In this document: piece by piece, positions 6,728-13,439 of the stretch
Layout of the letters: each line of letters starts with the position of its first letter
Numbering within the stretch: position 1 is the stretch's first letter
Origin: Deinococcus sp. Leaf326
Lineage (GTDB): Bacteria > Deinococcota > Deinococci > Deinococcales > Deinococcaceae
Length of the DNA stretch: 18,664 nucleotides
Direction: 5' to 3'
Assembly (NCBI RefSeq): GCF_001424185.1
Contig: NZ_LMOM01000030.1
Location: 3,638 to 22,301 of the forward strand
The notes under the pieces: generated by a model
What the model was told of the DNA's origin: nothing
Seen by the model: only the letters and a program-made list of their open reading frames with translations
Database searches by the model: none
Translations under genes and position numbers: made by a program

Positions 6728-7533
6728 TCCCCGACCGGGGCTGCCGGGCGCGCGCGCGACTTTCGGGGCGCTCTGGGCTTGCGCAAGGGCAGCAAGGGTC
6801 GCTCCTTCTTCTTCTTGCTCGGCGGCGTTTCAGGCACATCCAGCGCCACGCTATGGACCGTACCGCTCAGGTTGACGAACACCGCGCAGTGCGGCGTCTC
6901 TCCATGCAGGATCAGTTTCCCGATGAGTTCGGCCGCCTCCAGAGCGATGTGCGGGTTGATGAACAGGCTCTGCCGGGTCAGCGCTTCGGCGGCCGAGCAG
7001 CTGGGCGTATTGACCTCTCGGCCCTGCATGCGCGTCGCGTCCCGGTCGAGGATGTGCAGAAGGCGTTCCGGGCCCCCTCGGAGCTGCCCGAGGACCACCT
7101 GCCCGGTGTCCCGCTCGTTCCCGCAGTCCAGCCAGTAGTGCACGCTCCGGCCCTGCAGCGCCTCGTAAATCTCCCGGCGACTCTTGCCGGAATCCACGCA
7201 GCTGATGACGATGTGGCTGCCCTGGGCGAAGTCGGCGGCCTCTGCCCGGCGGGGAAAGGCCTCCCACGCCCGCCCGGCGTACAGGTTGCAGCGCTCGATG
7301 AGCGTGATGGCCTTGTACCGACCGACATCGGCGGGCGCGAAGTTCTGGCGGGTGAGGTTCGTGACACTCACGACGTCCGGATCGAAGGCGCGGATGTGCA
7401 GGCCAGCGCCCCCGAGCTGGCGGATCGCCACGTCCACGCGCAGGAGCAAGGTGAGCAGGAGACTGCCGGTACCGCCGACGCCGATCAGGGTGATCTCAAT
7501 GCGCTTGTAGGGATCGAAGGTGATTCGGTGCAT
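6724..7533 (-). CDS. PRTRC system ThiF-family protein (E1-like adenylyltransferase)
   Basis: A 269-aa ThiF/MoeB/E1-fold protein. The nucleotide-binding loop is GVGGTG (18-23), followed by the acidic strand end FDPD (50-53) and the Arg/Gln finger NLTRQNF (59-65), all needed to adenylate the C-terminus of a ubiquitin-like protein. Cys112, Cys137 in WLDCGNERDTGQVVLGQL and Cys179 in TPSCSAAEAL are conserved-looking; the CxxC zinc pairs of MoeB/ThiF are absent, as in the PRTRC branch. Residues 239-264 form a Lys/Arg/Pro-rich tail. ATG 7533 follows a GGCCCC hairpin. The gene is divergent from nucS and followed by the small ORF and protein F with overlapping stop and start. Protein C (15451-15708) is the expected substrate. 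Confidence 0.85.
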   Translation of the reverse strand: MHRITFDPYKRIEITLIGVGGTGSLLLTLLLRVDVAIRQLGGAGLHIRAFDPDVVSVTNLTRQNFAPADVGRYKAITLIERCNLYAGRAWEAFPRRAEAADFAQGSHIVISCVDSGKSRREIYEALQGRSVHYWLDCGNERDTGQVVLGQLRGGPERLLHILDRDATRMQGREVNTPSCSAAEALTRQSLFINPHIALEAAELIGKLILHGETPHCAVFVNLSGTVHSVALDVPETPPSKKKKERPLLPLRKPRAPRKSRARPAAPVGE

Positions 7534-7543
7534 GGGCGTGTCT

Positions 7544-7569
7544 TGGCCCCGCCGCGGGCGGTGGGGCCA
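7544..7569 (-). repeat. Intergenic GGCCCC hairpin, copy 2
   Basis: TGGCCCC (7544-7550) and GGGGCCA (7563-7569) enclose a 12-base loop that itself contains CCGC and GCGG. It lies about ten bases before the ThiF start codon and inside the short region shared with the divergent nucS gene. Confidence 0.8.
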
Positions 7570-7622
7570 GAACTGCGCCACGCACCACGGCAGGGCCTGG
7601 GGGAACGCGGTATGACAGGGGC

Positions 7623-8396
7623 GTGATCCGTGACCAGCTGCTCTCCCCTCCCCCGGCCGACCTCGCAGCGTTCCTGAACCGGCATACCCGCTCACGGGAC
7701 TGCCTGGTGCAGGTCGCCGGGCTCGCGGAAGTGACCTACCAGGGCCGGGCGGCGAGTACCGCCGACGTGGGGACGTACTTAGTACTGATCAAGCAGGACG
7801 GGAGCCTCCAGATTCACCACCCGACGGGCATTAAGCCGATGAACTGGCAGCCGAAGACGGACAGCATCACCGCGCGGGTGGATGAGGACGTCTGCATGCT
7901 GCTGGCCTCGCGGCGGAGTCCGGAGGAACTGGTACAGGTGGTCTTCCTGGAGCCCCAGGTCGCGCTCGCGCTGGAACTGGCGCAGGCCGGGGGCTTTGTG
8001 CTTCAGGGGTCGGAAGCCCAGATGCAGCAGACCCTGGCGGAGCACCCGGAGCTGATCGAGCCGGGCTTGCGGGTGCTGAATCGGGAACTGATGGTGGAGT
8101 CGGGCGGCATCGACCTCTACGCCCAGGATGCGCAGGGACGATACGTGGTGGTGGAACTCAAGCGTGGCCGCGCTACGCAGCACGCGGTGTCCCAGTTGGC
8201 GCGGTATGTGAGGTCGGTCGAACAGAAGCTGGGAAAGCGGGCGGTGGTACGGGGTATCCTGGCGGCCCCGTCCATCACGACGCCGGCGCGGCTGGAGTTG
8301 GAGAACCGAGGTCTGGAGTTCCGGGAGGTCTCCGCGCTGCCGAGTGCCGTAGCACCCGCAGGGAGCGGGCTGGTGCAGCCCTCGCTCTTTGACTGA
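7623..8396 (+). CDS. nucS: Endonuclease NucS (EndoMS)
   Basis: A 257-aa protein with an N-terminal DNA-binding beta domain (about 1-120) and a RecB-like nuclease domain (about 130-240). The catalytic residues are visible: Asp164 in GGIDLY, Glu178 and Lys180 in VVVELKRG, and Gln191 in SQLARY. In Archaea, Actinobacteria and Deinococcus this family cuts mismatched or branched DNA, and in mycobacteria it provides non-canonical mismatch repair. The C-terminus, QPSLFD, matches the QxxLF clamp-binding motif, so recruitment by the sliding clamp is likely. The start is GTG 7623; no better start exists because the frame opens there after a stop. It is on the opposite strand to the PRTRC genes and divergent from thiF. 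Confidence 0.85.
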   Translation: MIRDQLLSPPPADLAAFLNRHTRSRDCLVQVAGLAEVTYQGRAASTADVGTYLVLIKQDGSLQIHHPTGIKPMNWQPKTDSITARVDEDVCMLLASRRSPEELVQVVFLEPQVALALELAQAGGFVLQGSEAQMQQTLAEHPELIEPGLRVLNRELMVESGGIDLYAQDAQGRYVVVELKRGRATQHAVSQLARYVRSVEQKLGKRAVVRGILAAPSITTPARLELENRGLEFREVSALPSAVAPAGSGLVQPSLFD

Positions 8397-8421
8397 CACC
8401 GACTCCCCGTAGGATGTCGCT

Positions 8422-8646
8422 ATGGATGTTCGTGACTCGCAGGGTGTCGTGGATCTTGAGGCCAACATCGACGATTCCGGTGAGGTGATTCTCTCCTTGA
8501 ACAAGCGCGCTCTTGACAACCTGATTGAGCAACTCCAGTCCATTTCTCTTGCAGCGGTGGCGGGTGGACATGTGCATCTCGATGATGAGGTCGGTCTGGA
8601 AGGCAATATTCGCTCCCTCATCATCCTGCGGAGGGAGGAACGATAG
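8422..8646 (+). CDS. Imm32-like small protein
   Basis: A 74-aa protein 25 bases after nucS, with AGGA seven bases before its ATG. The C-terminal half, GGHVHLDDEVGLEGNIRSLI, resembles the GHIHLD...LEEGS..LII signature of the small Imm32 family found among polymorphic-toxin immunity proteins. No cognate toxin is visible nearby, so either the match is superficial or the gene has another role. It shares its transcript with nucS and ends at a strong terminator. Confidence 0.6.
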   Translation: MDVRDSQGVVDLEANIDDSGEVILSLNKRALDNLIEQLQSISLAAVAGGHVHLDDEVGLEGNIRSLIILRREER

Positions 8647-8667
8647 ATCTTCTCTCCACACGAGAAC

Positions 8668-8700
8668 GCGGCGGATATCTCTATCCGCCGCCTTTCTTCC
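8668..8700 (+). terminator. Rho-independent terminator after nucS operon
   Basis: GCGGCGGATA (8668-8677), loop TCTC and TATCCGCCGC (8682-8691) form a perfect 10-bp stem followed by CTTTCTTCC. It lies between the convergent Imm32-like gene (plus) and the HU gene (minus); the pyrimidine tail is on the plus-strand side. Confidence 0.8.
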
Positions 8701-8712
8701 AGAAAGATCCGG

Positions 8713-9096
8713 TTAAAGCGCTTCTTTGAGGGCCACTGCGACCTTGAAGGCGACTTTCTTGCCCGCAGGAATCTCAATCTTCTCCGTGGTCCCTGGGCGC
8801 ACGCCCGTCCGCGCGGCCGTCTCCTTGACGCTCAGCGTGCCCAGGCCGGGCAGCCCGACTGCTTTCCCGCTCTTGAGCGCGTCGAGAATAATGTCGAGGG
8901 TGGCATCGAGCATCTCACTGCTCTGCTTGCGCGTGAGACCGGACTTCTCGGCGATCAGATCCGTCAGTTGCGTTTTCGCGAGTTTGTTCCGCTCGGCCGG
9001 AGCCGCAGCGGCCACCGGCGCAGGTGCAGCCTTGGGGGTAGCTTTCGGCGCCGCCTTGGGTGCCGCCTTCGTCGACTTTTTCGTCATACCCGGCAT
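8713..9096 (-). CDS. HU-family DNA-binding protein with basic N-terminal tail
   Basis: A 127-aa nucleoid protein. Residues 1-36 are a Lys/Ala/Pro-rich tail like that of Deinococcus HU; residues about 40-127 are the HU fold, with the dimer core [20 protein letters not shown], the turn GLPGLGTL (81-88) in place of GFGTF, and the DNA-binding arm [20 protein letters not shown]. It bends and compacts DNA and is expected in the nucleoid. Starts at 9096 or 9087 are both possible; the former has AGG seven bases upstream. It is the last gene of the long minus-strand cassette and likely serves the replicon's own maintenance. Confidence 0.9.
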   Translation of the reverse strand: MPGMTKKSTKAAPKAAPKATPKAAPAPVAAAAPAERNKLAKTQLTDLIAEKSGLTRKQSSEMLDATLDIILDALKSGKAVGLPGLGTLSVKETAARTGVRPGTTEKIEIPAGKKVAFKVAVALKEAL

Positions 9097-9126
9097 CCTG
9101 AGACCTCTCCATCTCAAACGCAAGTT

Positions 9127-9381
9127 TCAGGAATCTTCAGGTCGAGGCTCCGGGAACCCCACAGTCAACCAGTACCCGATCTCCCCCACCGCCTGACCGG
9201 TCAGCGCCAACTCCGTTTCCCAGGCCGCCCACGCCTGCTCCAAGACCTCCGAGTGGCACCCCAAGTCGTCTCCGAGCGCCCGGCGCAATCGGGGCAGGCA
9301 CACCTCGCCCCGCTGATCTGCAGCGTAGAAGCCTGCCAGCTGCTCGATCAGTTGCGTGGTGGTCCAGGTCGTCAGGAGCAT
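9127..9381 (-). CDS. 84-aa hypothetical protein
   Basis: A small acidic helical protein with many aromatic residues (QAWAAWETELALTG, EIGYWLTVGFPEP). I do not recognise the family. The frame has high GC3 and fits tightly between the zinc-finger gene (11 bases upstream) and HU (30 bases downstream), so it is probably a real operon member. There is no clear Shine-Dalgarno before ATG 9381, which suggests coupling to the gene before it. No GGCCCC hairpin occurs at either of its borders. Confidence 0.55.
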   Translation of the reverse strand: MLLTTWTTTQLIEQLAGFYAADQRGEVCLPRLRRALGDDLGCHSEVLEQAWAAWETELALTGQAVGEIGYWLTVGFPEPRPEDS

Positions 9382-9391
9382 GTCGTGCCGA

Positions 9392-9793
9392 TTATGGCCC
9401 TGTGAGCGTCACGAGGTACGTGTTGAGAAAGGTCTCCTCAGACATTTGCGTGAGCGTGCACGTGGGGTCATCCCCCTGGCGTTCCTGAAGAAGCACGATC
9501 TTTTTCCCCGGCAGGCCTTCGCCCCAGTACAGCACCCGCGCACAGTGACCGGGGAAGCGCTGGTGCCGGTAGACGGGCGCCTGGGCGGGCTGCTCGGCCA
9601 GGCGTAGGGCCTGCTTCGTGCGCCCGACGACACAGCCCCGCGCGTGCGTCTCCTGTGCGGTCTTTTCCCACGTCGATGCACAGTGTCGGCAGGCGAATGA
9701 CTGCGGATGGCCCGCCCCTGGATCAATGACCAGGGGTTCGAGGAGGGCAGGCAGCAGGTCTGGCGGAAGTCTAAGCAGCTGGGGCTTCATCAT
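9392..9793 (-). CDS. Zinc-finger hypothetical protein
   Basis: A 133-aa protein with a likely zinc site formed by Cys35-x2-Cys38 and His50-x3-Cys54 (FACRHCASTWEK...THARGC), which resembles a treble-clef or C2HC finger. The C-terminal part is beta-rich (KKIVLLQERQGDDPTCTLTQ). No family recognised. AGGGA directly after a GGCCCC hairpin serves as ribosome-binding site for ATG 9793 (ATG 9790 is equally possible). The start overlaps the end of the DnaD-like gene by about 20 bases. Confidence 0.55.
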   Translation of the reverse strand: MMKPQLLRLPPDLLPALLEPLVIDPGAGHPQSFACRHCASTWEKTAQETHARGCVVGRTKQALRLAEQPAQAPVYRHQRFPGHCARVLYWGEGLPGKKIVLLQERQGDDPTCTLTQMSEETFLNTYLVTLTGP

Positions 9794-10451
9794 GTGCGAT
9801 CCCTGGCCCCTGCAGGGGGCCAGAACTCGCCTCGAGCTGCCGCGTCCAGTTCGCCTGCGACCGCTCCCAGTTGCGCAGGATACCCATCACGTAGAGCCAG
9901 GGGGATCTCGTGAGGACATGCTGCTTCTCGTAGGCGACTGTGATGGCCGCCAGAAGCATGGGCGCTGACCATGCCTGGCACACCCTCTGGGCTTCCTCTG
10001 GGGGGCAGTCCAACCGGCATAAGCCCTGAAACGCCCACAGGAACTCCGGCACCCTCTCCCCCGCCTCGCGGTAGTACTGCGGCTTGATCGACAGGCAGAA
10101 CTGGTCCTCATGCAACACCGTCCAGCCCAGAAGTGTCACCTCGGTGTCGCACGCCTCGGCGGTCAGTCTCAGCCACTGCGATTCCTCCAGGTCCATCCCG
10201 TCCGCCGGCATCAGAACATAGAGGAACGGTTCCTCGTACGCACCCACCCAAGGCCACTTCGCGCCCCGTGGAGGGCGAGGAGGGAGGCAGCTCAGGAGAT
10301 GGGGCCACACGGGATCCTGCTGGACGCTGAGCGGGACTGGGCGTCCCATAAGGTGGGCGAGGATTCCCCGGCTGAGGCTGGCCTGCCGCTCAGGGTTGTC
10401 CGTGTGCGCGAGAAGAGCCAACGGCGCGAGCCACTCAGGCCACATGGTCAT
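9771..10451 (-). CDS. DnaD-like replication protein (tentative)
   Basis: A 226-aa protein. The C-terminal segment AAITVAYEKQHVL then PWLYVMGILRNWERSQAN (about 168-201) has the A..VA..K...-Y(I/V)..ILRNW pattern of the DnaD/DnaB_2 domain of primosomal and phage replisome-organiser proteins. The N-terminal 150 residues are unrecognised. ATG 10451 overlaps the TGA of the HTH gene (ATGA) and has GGAGG at a good distance, so the two are coupled, as often seen for a DNA-binding initiator plus loader pair. The short motif match alone is not proof; a non-replicative function remains possible. Confidence 0.45.
   Translation of the reverse strand: MTMWPEWLAPLALLAHTDNPERQASLSRGILAHLMGRPVPLSVQQDPVWPHLLSCLPPRPPRGAKWPWVGAYEEPFLYVLMPADGMDLEESQWLRLTAEACDTEVTLLGWTVLHEDQFCLSIKPQYYREAGERVPEFLWAFQGLCRLDCPPEEAQRVCQAWSAPMLLAAITVAYEKQHVLTRSPWLYVMGILRNWERSQANWTRQLEASSGPLQGPGIAHDEAPAA
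9803..9823 (-). repeat. GGCCCC hairpin, copy 3
   Basis: CTGGCCCC (9803-9810), loop TGCAG, GGGGCCAG (9816-9823). It sits in the last codons of the DnaD-like gene and just before the ribosome-binding site of the zinc-finger gene, so here it is inside coding sequence yet still marks a gene junction. Confidence 0.85.
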
Positions 10452-11230
10452 GCACCTCCCTCCTTCGGGATGCGGGCAAGCGCTTGGCGCACTTGACGGA
10501 CACTCAGGCCGAAGTGGGCCGCCACGCGCGCCGTTTCTCCGGGTTGACGTCGCTGTGCCGGAGGGAGCAGCCGACGAAGTTCGCGCTCCAGCTCCAGGGT
10601 GACGTAGGGCCGTGGGGGGCGGGGCGGGGACCACGGGACGACCGCAGCGGCAGGCTCAAGCGGTTCCTCAACACGTACAGACGGGTGGACAGGCGTGGGG
10701 GGAATGAACCGGGGCAGCGTCGCTTCCTCCCACTTGAACAGCAAGGCGGGTGGGGACTCAAACCACAACTTCTGCCGGGAGGAGGACGGCAGCGGCAGCG
10801 GCGTGCTGCTGCGCCGGAGAACCGTCAACGCACCAACGAAGCTCACCGTGACCTCCCCCTCCGCAGCCAGGGCCAATCCGGTCGCTTCGATCTCCTCCGC
10901 ACTCACCCCCAGACGCGTGGCCAGCGCCGACAGGATGGCCGGCCCCGGGATCAACGCCTGGAGCAGGGGTGCGCGCAGGGCCTCCCGCACCAGCGCTGGA
11001 TTGACTGGCCCTACCCCTCGGGCATAGCGGGCCCGGTCCTGCCCCAGGGCTTGAACGCGGCGCAGCACGCCCCGGTCGATCAACTCCCCCAGGACCGGGC
11101 GCATGTAGGGCAGGCTCAGGCCGAGACAGGAGGCCAGTTGCTGGGTGGTGGCTTCCCCACCCACTGCCTCGATGCGCGCGAGGAGCTGCTCCGCCTGATC
11201 TGGGGTCAGCGAACGAAAGGGCATAGACAT
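10448..11230 (-). CDS. Multi-HTH DNA-binding protein
   Basis: About 260 aa from ATG 11230 (11224 also possible; an in-frame ATG at 11293 lies at a leaderless-type promoter). Residues about 10-72 form a winged helix (TTQQLASCLGLSLPYMRPVL, then IDRGVLRRV), about 85-140 a second one (LATRLGVSAEEIEATGLALA), a Pro-rich linker spans 143-208, and a third HTH (ETARVAAHFGLSVRQVRQAL) closes the protein. The domain set suits a replication initiator or a cassette regulator. It is preceded by a GGCCCC hairpin and the 22-bp repeat also found before the helicase gene, and is coupled to the DnaD-like gene. It is not a recognisable PRTRC ParB. Confidence 0.6.
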   Translation of the reverse strand: MSMPFRSLTPDQAEQLLARIEAVGGEATTQQLASCLGLSLPYMRPVLGELIDRGVLRRVQALGQDRARYARGVGPVNPALVREALRAPLLQALIPGPAILSALATRLGVSAEEIEATGLALAAEGEVTVSFVGALTVLRRSSTPLPLPSSSRQKLWFESPPALLFKWEEATLPRFIPPTPVHPSVRVEEPLEPAAAVVPWSPPRPPRPYVTLELERELRRLLPPAQRRQPGETARVAAHFGLSVRQVRQALARIPKEGGA

Positions 11231-11240
11231 CAGGACGGCG

Positions 11241-11261
11241 TGGCCCCGTCCTTCGGGGCCA
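11241..11261 (-). repeat. GGCCCC hairpin, copy 4
   Basis: TGGCCCC (11241-11247), loop GTCCTTC, GGGGCCA (11255-11261). It lies between the 22-bp promoter-like repeat and the start of the multi-HTH gene; if translation begins at 11293 it is within the reading frame. Confidence 0.8.
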
Positions 11262-11300
11262 GACCTGAGCACGGGGGCAGGGGAGGTCGGCATGTCTCCA

Positions 11301-11322
11301 CCGTAGGTGCGTTTGGGGTGAC
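11301..11322 (-). promoter_or_regulatory. 22-bp promoter-like direct repeat, copy A
   Basis: Read on the minus strand: GTCACCCCAAACGCACC then TACGG. It matches the copy at 13034-13055 in 20 of 22 bases. With the next base it gives TACGGT, a TANNNT -10 box, six bases before an in-frame ATG at 11293. This spacing is typical of leaderless transcripts, which are common in Deinococcus. No TTGACA-like -35 is present; the conserved spacer may be an activator or repressor site. Confidence 0.5.
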
Positions 11323-11334
11323 GCGCAGACGCCT

Positions 11335-12456
11335 TCAGGCCTTGCCGAGCTCCAGGCGACTCTCGGACGGCTCCACGAAGTACAACGCCTCCTTCGCCCG
11401 CGTGAACGCCACGAACTGCACGCACCGTTCCGTCTCCTGCGCCTGCGCTGACGTCGCCTTCGGATGAGGCAGAAGATCGGGCTCGACGATGAACACCCGC
11501 TTGGCCTCCAGGCCCTTGGCGCCGTGCACGGTCGTCAGGACGACCGACCGCTCCGGGTCCCCCGCGCACAGCTGCCGGATCGCGTCGACCAGGTCGCTCA
11601 GCGTCTGCGCGCCCGACTTCTCCAGGACCAACAGCACCGCTTGCATCCGGTCCGCGAGCGCCGCGATCCGCATGTCCGGCTCCCGGCCGTCGCGTTCCGC
11701 CTCGCGCGTGTACTTCTGCGCCAGAACATCCGCGTACGCGTTGAGCTGTGCGAGGAACGCGGACGTGTTCACCCGCAACTGCTCGTGCAGTTTCTCCCGC
11801 CGAGGCTGAGTGCCGTCGAAGGTGGCCGCGTCCCGAGCGAGCGCGACCAGGCTCTTTGCCAGATCCCGGCCACGCACCATGGCTGGCTTGCCCTGCGAGA
11901 TCAGGTGGTAGCACCAGTCGATCAAGGGCGCATTCACCCGGCACAGCATCAGGTCACCCGGTCGCACGAGGTCCACGCAATCCTCGCTGCTCAGATCATC
12001 CAGGATGCCCTCCTGGGCGTTCGGCGCCGCTTCGATGGCGTCCGTGTAGTGGCGGGCGAGCGCGACGTGCTTCTTCGGGCAGCGGTACGTGATCGACAGC
12101 GGCCGTTCCACCGCATCAAACAATTCAGTGAAGCGCGGCAAGCTCTGGGTATCCGCACCGTTGAACGCGTACAACGACTGGTGCCGGTCCCCGACGCCCA
12201 CGACCCGGCTCTCCGGCCCGGTTGCCGCCTGGAGGAGACCCATCTGGCCCCGCGACAGGTCTTGCAACTCATCGACCAGGAGAAAGTCATAGGGCTGAGG
12301 CAAGCTCCAGCCGAAGACGTTCGGGGCGAGCACCTGATCGAGGAAGCTCCGGGCGTGCCCGTCCTGCAGGGCCACGAGGCCTTCGTGTAAGACCCGGGAG
12401 GTCAGGCGATACAGCGTCTCCTCTGCCCCCATAACTGGCGCGTCCACGTCCAGCAT
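11335..12456 (-). CDS. UvrD/Rep-type helicase, C-terminal part of a split gene
   Basis: Continues the N-terminal part at 12466-12978 in the same frame after a single TAG; the first ATG after the stop is four codons on, at 12456. It carries the remaining superfamily 1A motifs: II (FLLVDELQDLS), III (VVGVGDRHQSLYAFNG), IV (ITYRCPKKH), V (LTTVHGAKGLEAKRVF) and VI (VAFTRAKEALYFVE). Walker A is on the other fragment, so this part alone cannot bind ATP normally. It either forms a two-chain enzyme with the first part, is made by readthrough, or is inactive. The stop lies in an ordinary linker between motifs Ia and II. The multi-HTH gene follows about 110 bases on. Confidence 0.8.
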   Translation of the reverse strand: MLDVDAPVMGAEETLYRLTSRVLHEGLVALQDGHARSFLDQVLAPNVFGWSLPQPYDFLLVDELQDLSRGQMGLLQAATGPESRVVGVGDRHQSLYAFNGADTQSLPRFTELFDAVERPLSITYRCPKKHVALARHYTDAIEAAPNAQEGILDDLSSEDCVDLVRPGDLMLCRVNAPLIDWCYHLISQGKPAMVRGRDLAKSLVALARDAATFDGTQPRREKLHEQLRVNTSAFLAQLNAYADVLAQKYTREAERDGREPDMRIAALADRMQAVLLVLEKSGAQTLSDLVDAIRQLCAGDPERSVVLTTVHGAKGLEAKRVFIVEPDLLPHPKATSAQAQETERCVQFVAFTRAKEALYFVEPSESRLELGKA

Positions 12457-12465
12457 GGTCTCGAC

Positions 12466-12978
12466 CTACCCGGCGAAGTCCGGCTTGAGGCCCAGGTCAT
12501 GCCCGACGTGCAACTCCACCGTGCTCGTCAGCCGTTCCCGCAGTTCCCGCCGGGCGGCTGGGGAGGCGATGCCCGCACCGTCCACGACGCCCTGCACGAT
12601 GAGGCGGTACTTCTCCGGATCGAACTTCGCCTGGGGGACGTTCTGGCGGATGATCAGGTCGCCCAGGCTGCTGACGGTGCGCACGTCGAACTCCTGGGGA
12701 ATGACCTGGCGCAGCGCTTTGACGATGTGCTGGTTGAAGCTCAGGAAGCCGACCTTCGCGCCCTTGGGCAGGAGTTGCTCGGTCTTGAGACGGGTGGCGA
12801 TCATCTCCAGCAGACTGGTCTTGCCACTCCCTGCCGTCGCGGAGACGAGGATGGCCTGGACGCCCGCGCTGATGTCGTCGAGCACAGCCTGCTGGTAATG
12901 GCTGGGGGTGCGCTTGGCGCGGATGGTCATCTTCTTGCCGCGCTGGACGGGTTCGAGGTCGTCGAAGAGGAGGGTCAT
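12466..12978 (-). CDS. UvrD/Rep-type helicase, N-terminal part ending at an in-frame amber codon
   Basis: About 170 aa from ATG 12978 (an upstream in-frame ATG at 13026 sits at a leaderless-type promoter). It contains the Q-motif-like SHYQQAVLDDI, Walker A SATAGSGKTSLLE and motif Ia GFLSFNQHIVKAL, then stops at TAG (12466-12468) after LGLKPDFAG. The reading frame continues unbroken into the C-terminal part, so one base change (for example CAG to TAG) explains the break. Intact relatives of this kind translocate on single-stranded DNA using ATP. The surrounding codon use shows no other decay, so the mutation is recent, a sequence error, or tolerated. Confidence 0.8.
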   Translation of the reverse strand: MTLLFDDLEPVQRGKKMTIRAKRTPSHYQQAVLDDISAGVQAILVSATAGSGKTSLLEMIATRLKTEQLLPKGAKVGFLSFNQHIVKALRQVIPQEFDVRTVSSLGDLIIRQNVPQAKFDPEKYRLIVQGVVDGAGIASPAARRELRERLTSTVELHVGHDLGLKPDFAG

Positions 12979-12988
12979 GCCTCCGGGA

Positions 12989-13010
12989 TGGCCCCCGGAA
13001 GCGGGGGCCA
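12989..13010 (-). repeat. GGCCCC hairpin, copy 5
   Basis: TGGCCCCC (12989-12996), loop GGAAGC, GGGGGCCA (13003-13010). It lies ten bases before the helicase ATG at 12978, downstream of the 22-bp promoter-like repeat, in the same order as at the multi-HTH gene. Confidence 0.85.
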
Positions 13011-13033
13011 GATCTGGAGTATCCATGGGCGTA

Positions 13034-13055
13034 CCGTACGTGCGGTTGGGGTGAC
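13034..13055 (-). promoter_or_regulatory. 22-bp promoter-like direct repeat, copy B
   Basis: Read on the minus strand: GTCACCCCAACCGCACG then TACGG, 20 of 22 bases identical to copy A. TACGGT again lies six bases before an ATG (13026), so promoter, spacing and ATG are all conserved between the two sites. The downstream GGCCCC hairpin is also in the same place. Confidence 0.5.
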
Positions 13056-13076
13056 CGCCGGTGCTAGGTGAGGGCG

Positions 13077-13405
13077 TTATTTTATGGCCCGGTGTGTCTG
13101 GAAGCGGGGATGGTCGAGCTCCAGCACGATTAGAGTGCGGGCATGGCGCCTGGGGTAGACCCGACGCCAGCGATAGCCCAGGGCACGGAGATGGCGCAGC
13201 CCGGGGAGGAAGTCGCGGGGTGGGGGTCCAGCATGCCGGGTAACTCCGCTTCCAGGCGGACGCGGCCCCGGTGCGGGCGGAGGAACACGTCCAGACCGGG
13301 GAGAAGAACACAGCAGCGGCGACGGCCCGCGACGGCACTGTTGAGCGTGAGGGCGACCTTGTCTGGAAAGAGGCCTCTGGGGTTGGATGGCGAAGACATC
13401 GGCAT
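13077..13405 (-). pseudogene. 109-aa hypothetical protein gene with a one-base frameshift
   Basis: From ATG 13405 (or 13399) the frame encodes a beta-rich, Arg-rich product (CCVLLPGLDVFLRPHRGRVR, LEAELPGMLDPHP). Near 13216-13225 coding-like sequence switches to the minus-one frame: RDFLPGLRHLRALGYRWRRV, YPRRHARTLIVLELDHPRFQ and THRAIK, ending at TAA 13077-13079. The switch lies in a C-rich tract (GACCCCCACCCCGCGAC), where a lost C or a sequencing slip is easy; ribosomal frameshifting is the alternative. Without the shift the frame stops at 13130. The family is not recognised. A GGCCCC hairpin lies just upstream, after protein B. Confidence 0.5.
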
Positions 13406-13415
13406 AGGCTGAACG

Positions 13416-13435
13416 TGGCCCCAGATTTGGGGCCA
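13416..13435 (-). repeat. GGCCCC hairpin, copy 6
   Basis: TGGCCCCA (13416-13423), loop GATT, TGGGGCCA (13428-13435). Both arms carry an extra matched A/T pair compared with other copies. It lies between protein B and the frameshifted 109-aa gene. Confidence 0.85.
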
Positions 13436-13439
13436 GGTC

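Noticed and set aside
10484..11467. 327-codon plus-strand frame opposite the multi-HTH gene
   Set aside because: Composition typical of a GC-rich antisense frame; the minus strand carries clear HTH sequences and coupled starts.
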